Below the pieces are notes generated by a model. That model was given only the letters and a program-made list of their open reading frames with translations. It did no database searches and was not told the DNA's origin. This document shows, piece after piece, positions 1-6,191 of a DNA stretch of 8,236 nt (positions within the stretch are counted from its first letter, which is position 1; each line of letters starts with the position of its first letter). Position numbers and translations under genes: made by a program. This DNA is from Candidatus Marinamargulisbacteria bacterium SCGC AAA071-K20 (lineage in GTDB: Bacteria; Margulisbacteria; Marinamargulisbacteria; GCA-2716485; AAA071-K20), in assembly GCA_003265975.1 (NCBI GenBank), contig QFBU01000054.1, positions 1 through 8,236 of the forward strand, in the 5' to 3' direction.

Positions 1-202
1 GCAACAAGACCTAACGGTAAATCGTCCTGATGGTGAACTTTTTGATATTGTTAGCAATGGAGTTAGAACTATGCCTGGGTATCGTAAGCAGGTTTCTGAA
101 GAGGATAGATGGGCAATAGTGGTGTATCTTAGAGCATTACAAAAAGTACAACGAGGCCAAATTAAAGATGTGCCTCAACAGTTAAGAAATAAACTAAATT
201 AG
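1..202 (+). CDS. actE: Alternative complex III monoheme cytochrome c subunit ActE, C-terminal end (5' truncated)
   Basis: This is the last 66 codons of a gene cut by the left edge; the reading frame begins at base 2 and ends at TAG 200-202. The visible residues form the C-terminal half of a class I cytochrome c fold. An SNGVRTMPGY segment supplies the likely axial Met ligand (residue 24 of the visible part), and the closing helix reads EDRWAIVVYLRALQ, as is usual in ActE and similar monoheme cytochromes. The CxxCH heme site and the export or lipoprotein signal would lie upstream and cannot be seen. In alternative complex III, ActE is a periplasmic subunit that carries electrons from the quinol-oxidising core toward the terminal oxidase. 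The assignment rests on this cytochrome end plus actF immediately downstream. Another monoheme cytochrome of the same cluster is possible but less likely. Confidence 0.85.
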   Translation, partial: QQDLTVNRPDGELFDIVSNGVRTMPGYRKQVSEEDRWAIVVYLRALQKVQRGQIKDVPQQLRNKLN

Positions 203-210
203 GACTACTT

Positions 211-1410
211 ATGCAAAAGAAAACACTTAAGCCAGAAGAATTAAAATTAACAGGATACTTTGCTGATAAGTTACCCAAGCTATTAATGGGAATTGGTGCA
301 GTTTGTTTAGCCGTGGCTTTCTTTTTCGGTCTCAAGGACACTCACCATTTTTATTATTCTTATTTAGTGTCTTTTATTTTCTATACAACTATTAGTTTAG
401 GTGCTTTGTTCTTTGTGTTAATTCAACATTTAACTAGAGCTGAATGGAGTGTTGTTGTTAGACGCGTTGCAGAACATTTTATGTCTAATATTATGTTGAT
501 GGCATTATTTTTTATCCCTATCTTGTTTGGGCTTCATGATCTTTATCATTGGACACATCATATAGATCCTGGTTCTGATCCAATTTTGGAAGGGAAAGTC
601 CCATACTTAAATGTTGGATTCTTTGTATTAAGAGCAGTCGTCTTTTTTCTTCTTTGGATTTGGTTGAGTAGAAAATTTTATAATGGATCTGTAGAACAAG
701 ATAGCTCAGGGGATGAGAAGATTTCTTTGAAATTAAGAAGAGCGTCTACTTATGGTATTTTAATATTTGCTTTATCTCAAACATTTGCTTTTGTTGATTG
801 GATTATGTCTTTAACACCTCATTGGTATTCAACTATATTTGGGATATATCTATTTGCGGGTTCAGTTGTTGTTTCTCTGAGTATGTTTTCTATTGTTCTT
901 ATTCTTTTTAGAAAAAGTGGAATTCTTAAAAACATTGTATCCTTGGAGCATTTTCATGATTTAGGCAAATTGATTTATGGTTTCAACTTATTTTGGGCTT
1001 ATATTGCTTTTAGCCAATATTTTTTAATTTGGTATGCTAATATTCCTGAAGAAACTATCTGGTATCTTGCTCATTTTGAAGGGTCTTGGAATTCTGTTGC
1101 TATTTGTTTGGCTATTGGTCATTTTGCCATTCCATTTGTATTGTTTATGTCTAGACACTGCAAACGAAATTTAAACTTTCATCTTGGAATGGCTATTTGG
1201 ATAGTGTCTATGCACTTTTTAGACCTATATTGGTTGATAATGCCGAACTTATCTAAGTCAGGAATACATTTTTCAATGGTTGACGTATTATGTTTCTTTG
1301 GTATGGGGGGCGTGTATTTTTCAGTCTTTTTTAAACGTGTTGCAAGTGTTTCTCTAGTTCCTAAAAAAGACCCTTTTATTGAGAAGTCATTACATTTTGA
1401 GAATATGTAG
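211..1410 (+). CDS. actF: Alternative complex III integral membrane subunit ActF (NrfD/PsrC-like)
   Basis: The 399-residue protein has about ten hydrophobic membrane spans, roughly at residues 22-42, 50-72, 91-108, 132-153, 178-199, 207-233, 252-274, 292-314, 324-344 and 353-375. ActF is one of two NrfD/PsrC-like membrane subunits of the quinol:cytochrome c oxidoreductase that replaces bc1 in many bacteria; it helps anchor the complex and may contribute to proton translocation. Recognisable ActF features are FVDWIMSLTPHWYST near 194-208, and HDLGKLIYGF (249-258) followed by FSQYFLIWYANIPEET (267-282). A loop around 108-125 is rich in His and Asp (LHDLYHWTHHIDPGSDP). The length is normal for the family. 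The ATG has an AGGA ribosome site at 201-204 that overlaps the actE stop codon, with an 8 nt gap between the genes, which indicates co-transcription and probable translational coupling. Confidence is high because of the family motifs and the actE neighbour. Confidence 0.92.
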   Translation: MQKKTLKPEELKLTGYFADKLPKLLMGIGAVCLAVAFFFGLKDTHHFYYSYLVSFIFYTTISLGALFFVLIQHLTRAEWSVVVRRVAEHFMSNIMLMALFFIPILFGLHDLYHWTHHIDPGSDPILEGKVPYLNVGFFVLRAVVFFLLWIWLSRKFYNGSVEQDSSGDEKISLKLRRASTYGILIFALSQTFAFVDWIMSLTPHWYSTIFGIYLFAGSVVVSLSMFSIVLILFRKSGILKNIVSLEHFHDLGKLIYGFNLFWAYIAFSQYFLIWYANIPEETIWYLAHFEGSWNSVAICLAIGHFAIPFVLFMSRHCKRNLNFHLGMAIWIVSMHFLDLYWLIMPNLSKSGIHFSMVDVLCFFGMGGVYFSVFFKRVASVSLVPKKDPFIEKSLHFENM

Positions 1411-1420
1411 GAGATAAATT

Positions 1421-1723
1421 ATGAGCTCAGGTGAAATTAATCATGATCAGTCAGAACCAAATGCTGTAGCCGCATTATTGGTATTAGTTATTGTATTTAT
1501 TGCTTTACTTGCAATTACATTCGCTACTTACTTTTATTTTAATACCTCATTGACCCAAGAATTAAATATTAAAGAAGATACTCTAACACCAAGTTCGCTT
1601 AAATCTCAGAGAGTTTATGAGTCTGAGTATTTGCAAACTTTAAAATGGCAAAGTAAACTCAACAGAACTGTGCATATCCCAATTGATTTAGCGATGAAAA
1701 GTGTTATTAAACAATATAAATAA
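1421..1723 (+). CDS. Small single-span membrane protein in the ACIII-oxidase cluster
   Basis: This 100-residue protein has a polar N-terminus of about 14 residues, one strongly hydrophobic span (about 15-40) and a hydrophilic tail of about 60 residues. It has no Cys, no heme motif and no lipobox, so it is probably not a redox protein. The tail ends in VHIPIDLAMKSVI (84-96). This resembles an IPI-x-x-AM motif I recall at the C-terminus of small membrane proteins next to ACIII and caa3 genes in other bacteria; that link is from memory and should be tested. The start is well supported: ATG at 1421 is preceded by AGGAG at 1409-1413, which overlaps the actF TAG stop. Its 3' end overlaps the SCO gene by 23 nt. 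It may be a small accessory subunit of ACIII (functionally like ActG) or of the oxidase, or an assembly factor. The gene is real on context and ribosome site; the function is unassigned. Confidence 0.75.
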   Translation: MSSGEINHDQSEPNAVAALLVLVIVFIALLAITFATYFYFNTSLTQELNIKEDTLTPSSLKSQRVYESEYLQTLKWQSKLNRTVHIPIDLAMKSVIKQYK

Positions 1724-2543
1724 ATTTTGTAATTTTTTTTTCCTTTTTCTTCTTTTTAGCAACATTGTTGTTTTTTCAATTTATGCTAAAGAGCGCATAC
1801 CTCATACTCTTAAAGAAGTAGGTGTTTCTGAGAACATTGGTGAACAAGTTCCTTTAGATCTTGTATTTACTAATGAGCTTGGTGAAAAAGTCACTCTTCA
1901 AGATTATTTTCAAAGTGATAAAAGTATAATCTTAAATTTAGCTTATTACACCTGTCCTATGTTATGTCACTTAGTTGCAACTGGGCTCCATACGTCTCTT
2001 ACTCAGCTTCCTTTTAATATTGGGGGAAAGTATGAGGTGATAAGTCTTAGTATTGATCCCGGAGATACTATAGAAAATGCTAAGGCATTTGAAAATAAAT
2101 ATGCCAGTTCTTTAAAAGGAGAAAAGCCTAAAGACTACTGGCATTTTTTAGTTGGTGATCAAGAGAATATAAGTAAATTAGCTGAAGCTGTTGGTTTTCG
2201 TTATCGTTTTAATTCCAAAACTCAGCAATTTGCACATAGTGCGGCTATAATGTTTTTAACTCCTGAAGGAAAATTAAAGCGTTATTTGTATGGAATTGAG
2301 TACAAACCTTTGGATGTAAGACTTGGTATTTTAGAGTCTATTGATCGTAATAAAATATCTGGTGTAGAAAGGGTTCTACTCTTTTGTTATAATTATGATC
2401 CTCAGGGGAAAAAGTATGTGATTTATGCTTATAACGTAATGAGAATCGGGGGATTGTTTACGGTTATATTTATAATTTTAATGATTTATTATTTTCTTAG
2501 AGAAGAAAAAAAGGTGAATTTTAGAAATGAAGACAATAGCTGA
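1701..2543 (+). CDS. SCO1/SenC-family copper chaperone for cytochrome oxidase assembly
   Basis: The 280-residue protein has a thioredoxin-like SCO domain. The copper-binding motif CPMLC gives Cys85 and Cys89 in AYYTCPMLCH, and the distal copper ligand is His179 in FAHSAAIMF. SCO proteins deliver copper to, or reduce the cysteines of, the CuA site in CoxB, which is encoded next. An N-terminal signal sequence (hydrophobic to about residue 29, possible cleavage after SIYA) and a C-terminal span (about 247-266) place the domain in the periplasm, tethered at its C-terminus. Soon after the domain comes a CYNYDPQGKKY segment (229-239), which resembles a conserved CYHYDP-type motif I recall in SCO proteins from ACIII-oxidase clusters. 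The start is uncertain: GTG at 1701 is the first available start after an in-frame TGA at 1695-1697, it overlaps the upstream gene by 23 nt, and it has no strong ribosome site. A T9 run lies in the signal-peptide codons. Confidence 0.9.
   Translation: MLLNNINKFCNFFFLFLLFSNIVVFSIYAKERIPHTLKEVGVSENIGEQVPLDLVFTNELGEKVTLQDYFQSDKSIILNLAYYTCPMLCHLVATGLHTSLTQLPFNIGGKYEVISLSIDPGDTIENAKAFENKYASSLKGEKPKDYWHFLVGDQENISKLAEAVGFRYRFNSKTQQFAHSAAIMFLTPEGKLKRYLYGIEYKPLDVRLGILESIDRNKISGVERVLLFCYNYDPQGKKYVIYAYNVMRIGGLFTVIFIILMIYYFLREEKKVNFRNEDNS
1733..1757 (+). repeat. 25-nt pyrimidine run including a T9 homopolymer inside the SCO signal-peptide codons
   Basis: Every base from 1733 to 1757 is T or C, and it begins with nine consecutive T (1733-1741). 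It encodes the Phe/Leu-rich hydrophobic core of the SCO signal peptide (about residues 12-19), which explains much of the bias. T9 is long enough to be a possible site of replication or transcription slippage. No G+C-rich stem precedes it, so it does not look like an intrinsic terminator. Confidence 0.5.
2511..2517 (+). promoter_or_regulatory. Ribosome binding site for coxB, inside the SCO coding region
   Basis: AAGGTGA lies 9 nt before the coxB ATG at 2527 and supports that start, although the gene then overlaps the last 17 nt of the SCO gene in another frame. The placement suggests coxB translation is coupled to ribosomes finishing the SCO chaperone. Confidence 0.7.
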
Positions 2544-3492
2544 AAATTTAATTCAAAAAGGATCATTTTGGCTTCCACGCCCTGCTACTCAAATTGCTCA
2601 TGATGTTGATACTTTATTTTATACAATCTTGTGGTTCTCAGTAGCTATATTTCTTGCAATGTTTATTATTGGCCTAGTTTTTGTTGTGAAATATAAACGA
2701 ACTAGTACAAATACAAAAGCAGAAAAGCATGTCACTCATAACAATGTCGCTGAAATTCTTTGGACAGTAATCCCCTTAATCTTGTTAATGATTGTTTTTT
2801 GGTGGGGGTATCAAGATTACTTGAAACTTTCAGTGGCGCCTCCTAATACAATGGACATTAAGGTTACAGGTAAAAAATGGTTCTGGTCGTTTAATTACCC
2901 TAAAGAAGGGATTAATACACTCAATGAGTTTGTTGTTCCAGTAAACACACCAGTTCGATTAATCATGGCGTCAGAGGATGTTATTCATAGTATGTTTATC
3001 CCTAATTTTAGAGTTAAGAAGGACGTTATTCCGAATCGATATACTACGGTTTGGTTCGAAGCTAGTGATATAGGTATTTACCAAGTTTTTTGTACAGAAT
3101 ATTGTGGAGATGGTCATTCTTCGATGTCTGCTATCTTGAAGGTTATGAGTCAGGCTGACTATGATAGATGGTTGCAAAGTAATGGTGAAGACACAGACAC
3201 ACCGTTACCTGAACTAGGAAAAAAACTATATACGGCTAAGGCTTGTAATACTTGCCATAGTATAGATGGATCAGTTAAGGTAGGGCCTTCTTGGAAAGCT
3301 ATTTATAATTCTGACAGGCAAATGGCTGATGGCTCATCAGTAAAAGCTGATGATAATTATATTAGAGAGTCTGTAGTTAACCCTCAGGCGAAAGTTGTTA
3401 AGGGTTTTGCCCCTGTTATGCCAGCTTATGCAGGTTTATTGAGTGATAGAGAGATCGACGCTATAATCGAGTATATTAAATCTCTGAAGTAA
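2527..3492 (+). CDS. coxB: caa3-type cytochrome c oxidase subunit II (CuA) with fused cytochrome c domain
   Basis: The 321-residue protein has three parts: two membrane spans (about 31-55 and 77-97), a periplasmic cupredoxin domain with the CuA site, and a C-terminal class I cytochrome c domain. CuA ligands are all visible: His154 (VIHSMF), Cys189, Glu191 and Cys193 in CTEYCGDGH, His197 and Met200. The aromatic electron-entry patch is KKWFWSF (116-122). The cytochrome domain has CNTCH (heme cysteines Cys240 and Cys243, His244) and the likely Met ligand Met298 in APVMPAYAG, followed by a C-terminal helix. Subunit II accepts electrons from a cytochrome donor and passes them through CuA to heme a in CoxA; the fused cytochrome makes this a caa3 oxidase that could take electrons directly from ACIII. 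No lipobox or cleavable signal is evident, so the first helix probably directs insertion. The SCO gene upstream matches the need for copper loading. Confidence 0.96.
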   Translation: MKTIAENLIQKGSFWLPRPATQIAHDVDTLFYTILWFSVAIFLAMFIIGLVFVVKYKRTSTNTKAEKHVTHNNVAEILWTVIPLILLMIVFWWGYQDYLKLSVAPPNTMDIKVTGKKWFWSFNYPKEGINTLNEFVVPVNTPVRLIMASEDVIHSMFIPNFRVKKDVIPNRYTTVWFEASDIGIYQVFCTEYCGDGHSSMSAILKVMSQADYDRWLQSNGEDTDTPLPELGKKLYTAKACNTCHSIDGSVKVGPSWKAIYNSDRQMADGSSVKADDNYIRESVVNPQAKVVKGFAPVMPAYAGLLSDREIDAIIEYIKSLK

Positions 3493-3507
3493 AGAAAGGC
3501 TAAATTT

Positions 3508-5133
3508 ATGAGTTTGGAAAATAATTCTGGTAAGAATTTTATGGAAGTTGCTAAAGGCTTGAAATCTTGGTTGGTAACTCTTGATCATAAACGAATAGGT
3601 ATTATGTACCTTCTATTTGTTATTTCTGCATTTTTTCTTGGCGGCGTATTTGCCTTACTTTTACGTTTTGAATTATTGAGTCCTAACCAGATTGCTTTTA
3701 CCGCTAAACAATATAATCAATTATTTACCTTACACGGAGCTATAATGGTATTTTTGTTTATAGTACCTTCCATTCCTGCTTCTCTTGGAAACTTTTTATT
3801 ACCTCTTCAAATTGGAGCTGTTGATGTTGCTTTTCCTAGACTCAATTTAGCTAGTTTATATATATATATGGTTGGAGCTGTTTTTTGTTTTCTTTCACTT
3901 TATTTGGGAGCGGTAGATACTGGGTGGACTTTTTACACCCCTTATTCTTCCACGACAGACACTAGTGTTATTAGTATTACACTAGGTGCATTTATACTTG
4001 GATTTTCTTCAATTTTGACTGGTGTTAATTTTATAGCAACCATTCATAAAATGAGAGCTCCAGGAATGACCTGGTTTAAAATGCCTCTCTTTGTTTGGTC
4101 CTTATATGCTACAGCTATTATCCAAGTACTTGCGACTCCAGTTTTAGCGATTACGTTATTGTTACTTATTTTTGAACGACTATTAGGTATAGGTATATTT
4201 GACCCTGCATTGGGTGGGGATCCTGTTTTATTTCAACACTTTTTCTGGTTTTATTCTCATCCAGCTGTGTATATTATGATTCTTCCAGCTATGGGTGTAA
4301 TGAGCGAATTAGTTACGACATTTTGTAAACGAAATATATTTGGTTACAAGTTGATTGCTTTTTCAAGTATTGCAATTGCTATTATATCTTTTCTTGTTTG
4401 GGGGCATCATCTATTCGTAAGTGGGCAGTCTCAGTTTGCAGCTATGCTCTTTTCATTACTCACATTCTTAGTAGCAATCCCGTCTGCAATTAAGGTGTTT
4501 AATTGGTTGTCTACAATGTATAAAGGAAGCATTACATTTTATACCCCGTTTTTATATTTCCTATCGTTTATGTTTCTTTTTTGTATAGGCGGATTTACAG
4601 GCGTGTTTTTAGGAGCCTTGTCTATTGATGTACATTTACATGATACTTACTTTGTAGTTGCTCATTTTCATTATGTAATGATGGGTGGAACAGTAATGGC
4701 CTTTTTAGGCGGACTTCATTATTGGTGGCCTAAAATGTTTGGAAAAATGTATAACGAAGGATTGGCAAAGACATCTTGTTTACTAGTATTCCTTGGATTT
4801 AATATTACTTTTTTCTCTCAATTTATAATGGGATCCAAAGGGATGCCTAGACGCTATTATTCTTACTTAGAGCAGTATCAACCTTATCATATTGCTTCTA
4901 CTATAGGTTCTTGGGTTTTAGCAGTTGGTTTCTTTTTGATGGCTGGCTATTTAATTCATTCATTATTAAGAGGTAAGAAAGCACCTTCTAATCCTTGGGG
5001 TGGCTTAACTTTAGAGTGGCATACGACGTCTCCTCCACCTTTAGAAAACTTTGATGTAAAACCTCGAATTACACATGATCCGTATGACTATGAGAATATG
5101 GATATTCCTAACGAAAAAGGGATGCTTAAATAA
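3508..5133 (+). CDS. coxA: Cytochrome c oxidase subunit I, A2-subfamily heme-copper oxidase
   Basis: This 541-residue catalytic subunit reduces O2 to water at a heme a3-CuB centre and pumps protons. Ligands by position: low-spin heme His76 (TLHGAIM) and His388; heme a3 His386 (both in VAHFHYVM); CuB His251, His300 and His301 (WGHH). Tyr255 is the expected cross-linked tyrosine in SHPAVY. Where A1 enzymes have the D-channel glutamate (HPEVY), this protein has FYSHPAVY, the Tyr-Ser pattern of A2 enzymes such as the Rhodothermus marinus caa3 oxidase. D-channel entry residues Asp106 and Asn113 are kept (VDVAFPRLN), and the K-channel is represented by Ser326 and Lys329 (PSAIK). The length and hydrophobic pattern fit 12 spans plus a C-terminal tail ending near the EWHTTSPPP segment (503-511). 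The ATG has a good AAAGG site at 3495-3499, 8 nt upstream. The gene lies 15 nt after coxB and 3 nt before coxC. Confidence 0.97.
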   Translation: MSLENNSGKNFMEVAKGLKSWLVTLDHKRIGIMYLLFVISAFFLGGVFALLLRFELLSPNQIAFTAKQYNQLFTLHGAIMVFLFIVPSIPASLGNFLLPLQIGAVDVAFPRLNLASLYIYMVGAVFCFLSLYLGAVDTGWTFYTPYSSTTDTSVISITLGAFILGFSSILTGVNFIATIHKMRAPGMTWFKMPLFVWSLYATAIIQVLATPVLAITLLLLIFERLLGIGIFDPALGGDPVLFQHFFWFYSHPAVYIMILPAMGVMSELVTTFCKRNIFGYKLIAFSSIAIAIISFLVWGHHLFVSGQSQFAAMLFSLLTFLVAIPSAIKVFNWLSTMYKGSITFYTPFLYFLSFMFLFCIGGFTGVFLGALSIDVHLHDTYFVVAHFHYVMMGGTVMAFLGGLHYWWPKMFGKMYNEGLAKTSCLLVFLGFNITFFSQFIMGSKGMPRRYYSYLEQYQPYHIASTIGSWVLAVGFFLMAGYLIHSLLRGKKAPSNPWGGLTLEWHTTSPPPLENFDVKPRITHDPYDYENMDIPNEKGMLK

Positions 5134-5136
5134 ATT

Positions 5137-5784
5137 ATGGCTACTAAAGATGGATTTATAAAACATAAAGTAGCACACCATTTTGATACCGCTGAGCAAG
5201 AATTTGAAACGGCTAAATTAGGAATGTGGGCATTTTTAGGACAAGAACTTCTTTTTTTTAGCGGACTGTTTGTTGCTTATGGCGTTTTTAGATTTTTATA
5301 CCCTGAAATGTTTATAGATGCACATCATCAACTTTCATGGAAAATGGGTGCTTTGAATACAGTTTTTTTGATTACTAGTAGTTTTACAATGGTAATGGGT
5401 GTTAGATCGGCTCAACTTAGTCAGAAAAAACTAATGTTGAAATACCTAATAGCTACGTTTATTTTAGCTACGGCCTTTTTAGTTGTTAAATATTTTGAAT
5501 ACGCTGCTAAGTTTCATCACGGCTATCTTCCTTCTAATTGGTTTACTGGAGAAGGCTTGTTTGAAAATATGCATCTGTTTTTTGGCTTGTATTTTGTGCT
5601 TACAGGACTACATGGGATTCACGTTGCAGTTGGTATGGGATTGATTGCTTGGCTAATTATTAGGGGGAATAGAGGCGAGTTCCACGCTGATTATTATACG
5701 CCAGTAGAGATGGTCGGTTTATATTGGCATTTAGTTGACCTTGTATGGATATTTTTGTTTCCTTTGTTATACTTAATAGGGTAG
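5137..5784 (+). CDS. coxC: Cytochrome c oxidase subunit III
   Basis: The 215-residue membrane protein has five spans, roughly 28-50, 70-88, 102-119, 144-173 and 194-213, the form common in bacterial caa3 and bo3 oxidases, rather than the seven spans of mitochondrial subunit III. Family marks include GMWAFLGQELLFFSGLF (29-45, Glu37), KYFEYAAKFHHG (118-129, Glu121), the GLHGIHVAVG helix (157-166) and the closing GLYWHLVDLVWIFLFPLLY (194-212). Subunit III binds subunit I and helps keep proton uptake and turnover stable; it carries no metal. The ATG is 3 nt after the coxA stop. The nearest purine-rich site (AAGGGA, 5117-5122) is 14 nt away, which is long, so reinitiation by ribosomes leaving coxA is likely. 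Confidence 0.95.
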   Translation: MATKDGFIKHKVAHHFDTAEQEFETAKLGMWAFLGQELLFFSGLFVAYGVFRFLYPEMFIDAHHQLSWKMGALNTVFLITSSFTMVMGVRSAQLSQKKLMLKYLIATFILATAFLVVKYFEYAAKFHHGYLPSNWFTGEGLFENMHLFFGLYFVLTGLHGIHVAVGMGLIAWLIIRGNRGEFHADYYTPVEMVGLYWHLVDLVWIFLFPLLYLIG

Positions 5785-5796
5785 GGAGTTTTATTT

Positions 5797-6177
5797 ATGA
5801 GTAACAATAATTCACATCATTTTATTCCACCGCTTAAATTTTATATAGGCACTTTCTTAGCACTTTTGGCTTTGACTTTTGTTACTGTTTTTGTTGCCCT
5901 TTTTGACTTTGGCTCTATGAATATAGTCATAGCTCTTATTATTGCTAGTATTAAAGCTAGCTTAGTCCTCGCTTTTTTTATGGGGTTAAGGTGGGACAAA
6001 GGTGTGAACTTAGTTATTGTGGTTAGTAGTGTAGTTTTCATTGGCATTTTCTTTCTGTTTATATTTGCTGACATTGCTACGCGGGGAGATTTTGATGAAT
6101 TAGAGGATGGTGTCCATGGTATTAAGAGCCCTGTGAGAATTTTATCAGAAGGCCATAGCGGCGGTTCTAACCATTAA
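5797..6177 (+). CDS. coxD: Cytochrome c oxidase subunit IV (CyoD/COX4 prokaryotic family)
   Basis: The 126-residue protein has three predicted spans (about 15-36, 42-64 and 70-92) and a hydrophilic His/Gly-ending tail. The segment IASIKASLVLAFFMGLRWD (49-67), with a charged Lys53 in the second span, is the usual signature of the small subunit IV of bacterial caa3 and quinol oxidases. It has no redox centre and probably helps assemble or stabilise the complex. The start is clear: the coxC stop TAG (5782-5784) runs into a GGGAG ribosome site (5784-5788), 8 nt before ATG. The roughly 34-residue tail after the last span (GDFDELEDGVHG and on) looks long for the family and may be lineage-specific. 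The stop codon shares one base with the next start codon. Confidence 0.92.
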   Translation: MSNNNSHHFIPPLKFYIGTFLALLALTFVTVFVALFDFGSMNIVIALIIASIKASLVLAFFMGLRWDKGVNLVIVVSSVVFIGIFFLFIFADIATRGDFDELEDGVHGIKSPVRILSEGHSGGSNH

Positions 6178-6191
6178 TGTCACAAGAACCG
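6162..6191 (+). other. Possible stem-loop around the coxD stop / next-gene start
   Basis: CGGTTCT (6162-6168) and AGAACCG (6185-6191) are a perfect 7 bp inverted repeat separated by 16 nt. The loop holds the overlapping coxD stop and downstream start (TAATG, 6175-6179). No T-run follows, so it is not an intrinsic terminator. If it forms in RNA, it would present the start codon in the loop and could tune coupling between coxD and the coiled-coil gene. A 7 bp stem with this loop could also be chance. Confidence 0.35.

Noticed and set aside
1724..1760. T-rich tract after the small membrane gene as an intrinsic terminator
   Set aside because: No stable stem precedes it and it lies within the SCO signal-peptide codons, so it is better explained as coding sequence.
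2971..3177. Reverse-strand open frame of 68 codons within coxB
   Set aside because: It lies antisense to the CuA domain codons, has no recognisable protein features, and no ribosome site was noted; it is a shadow of coxB.
3857..3869. Alternating TA run in coxA, as a possible promoter or replication element
   Set aside because: It encodes the in-frame Tyr-Ile-Tyr of a membrane span (LYIYM) in an AT-rich gene; codon choice explains it and no -35 box partner is evident.
5841..6074. Reverse-strand open frame of 77 codons within coxD
   Set aside because: It is antisense to the three membrane spans of coxD, and its Lys/Thr/Ile-rich product is what antisense of hydrophobic codons yields.
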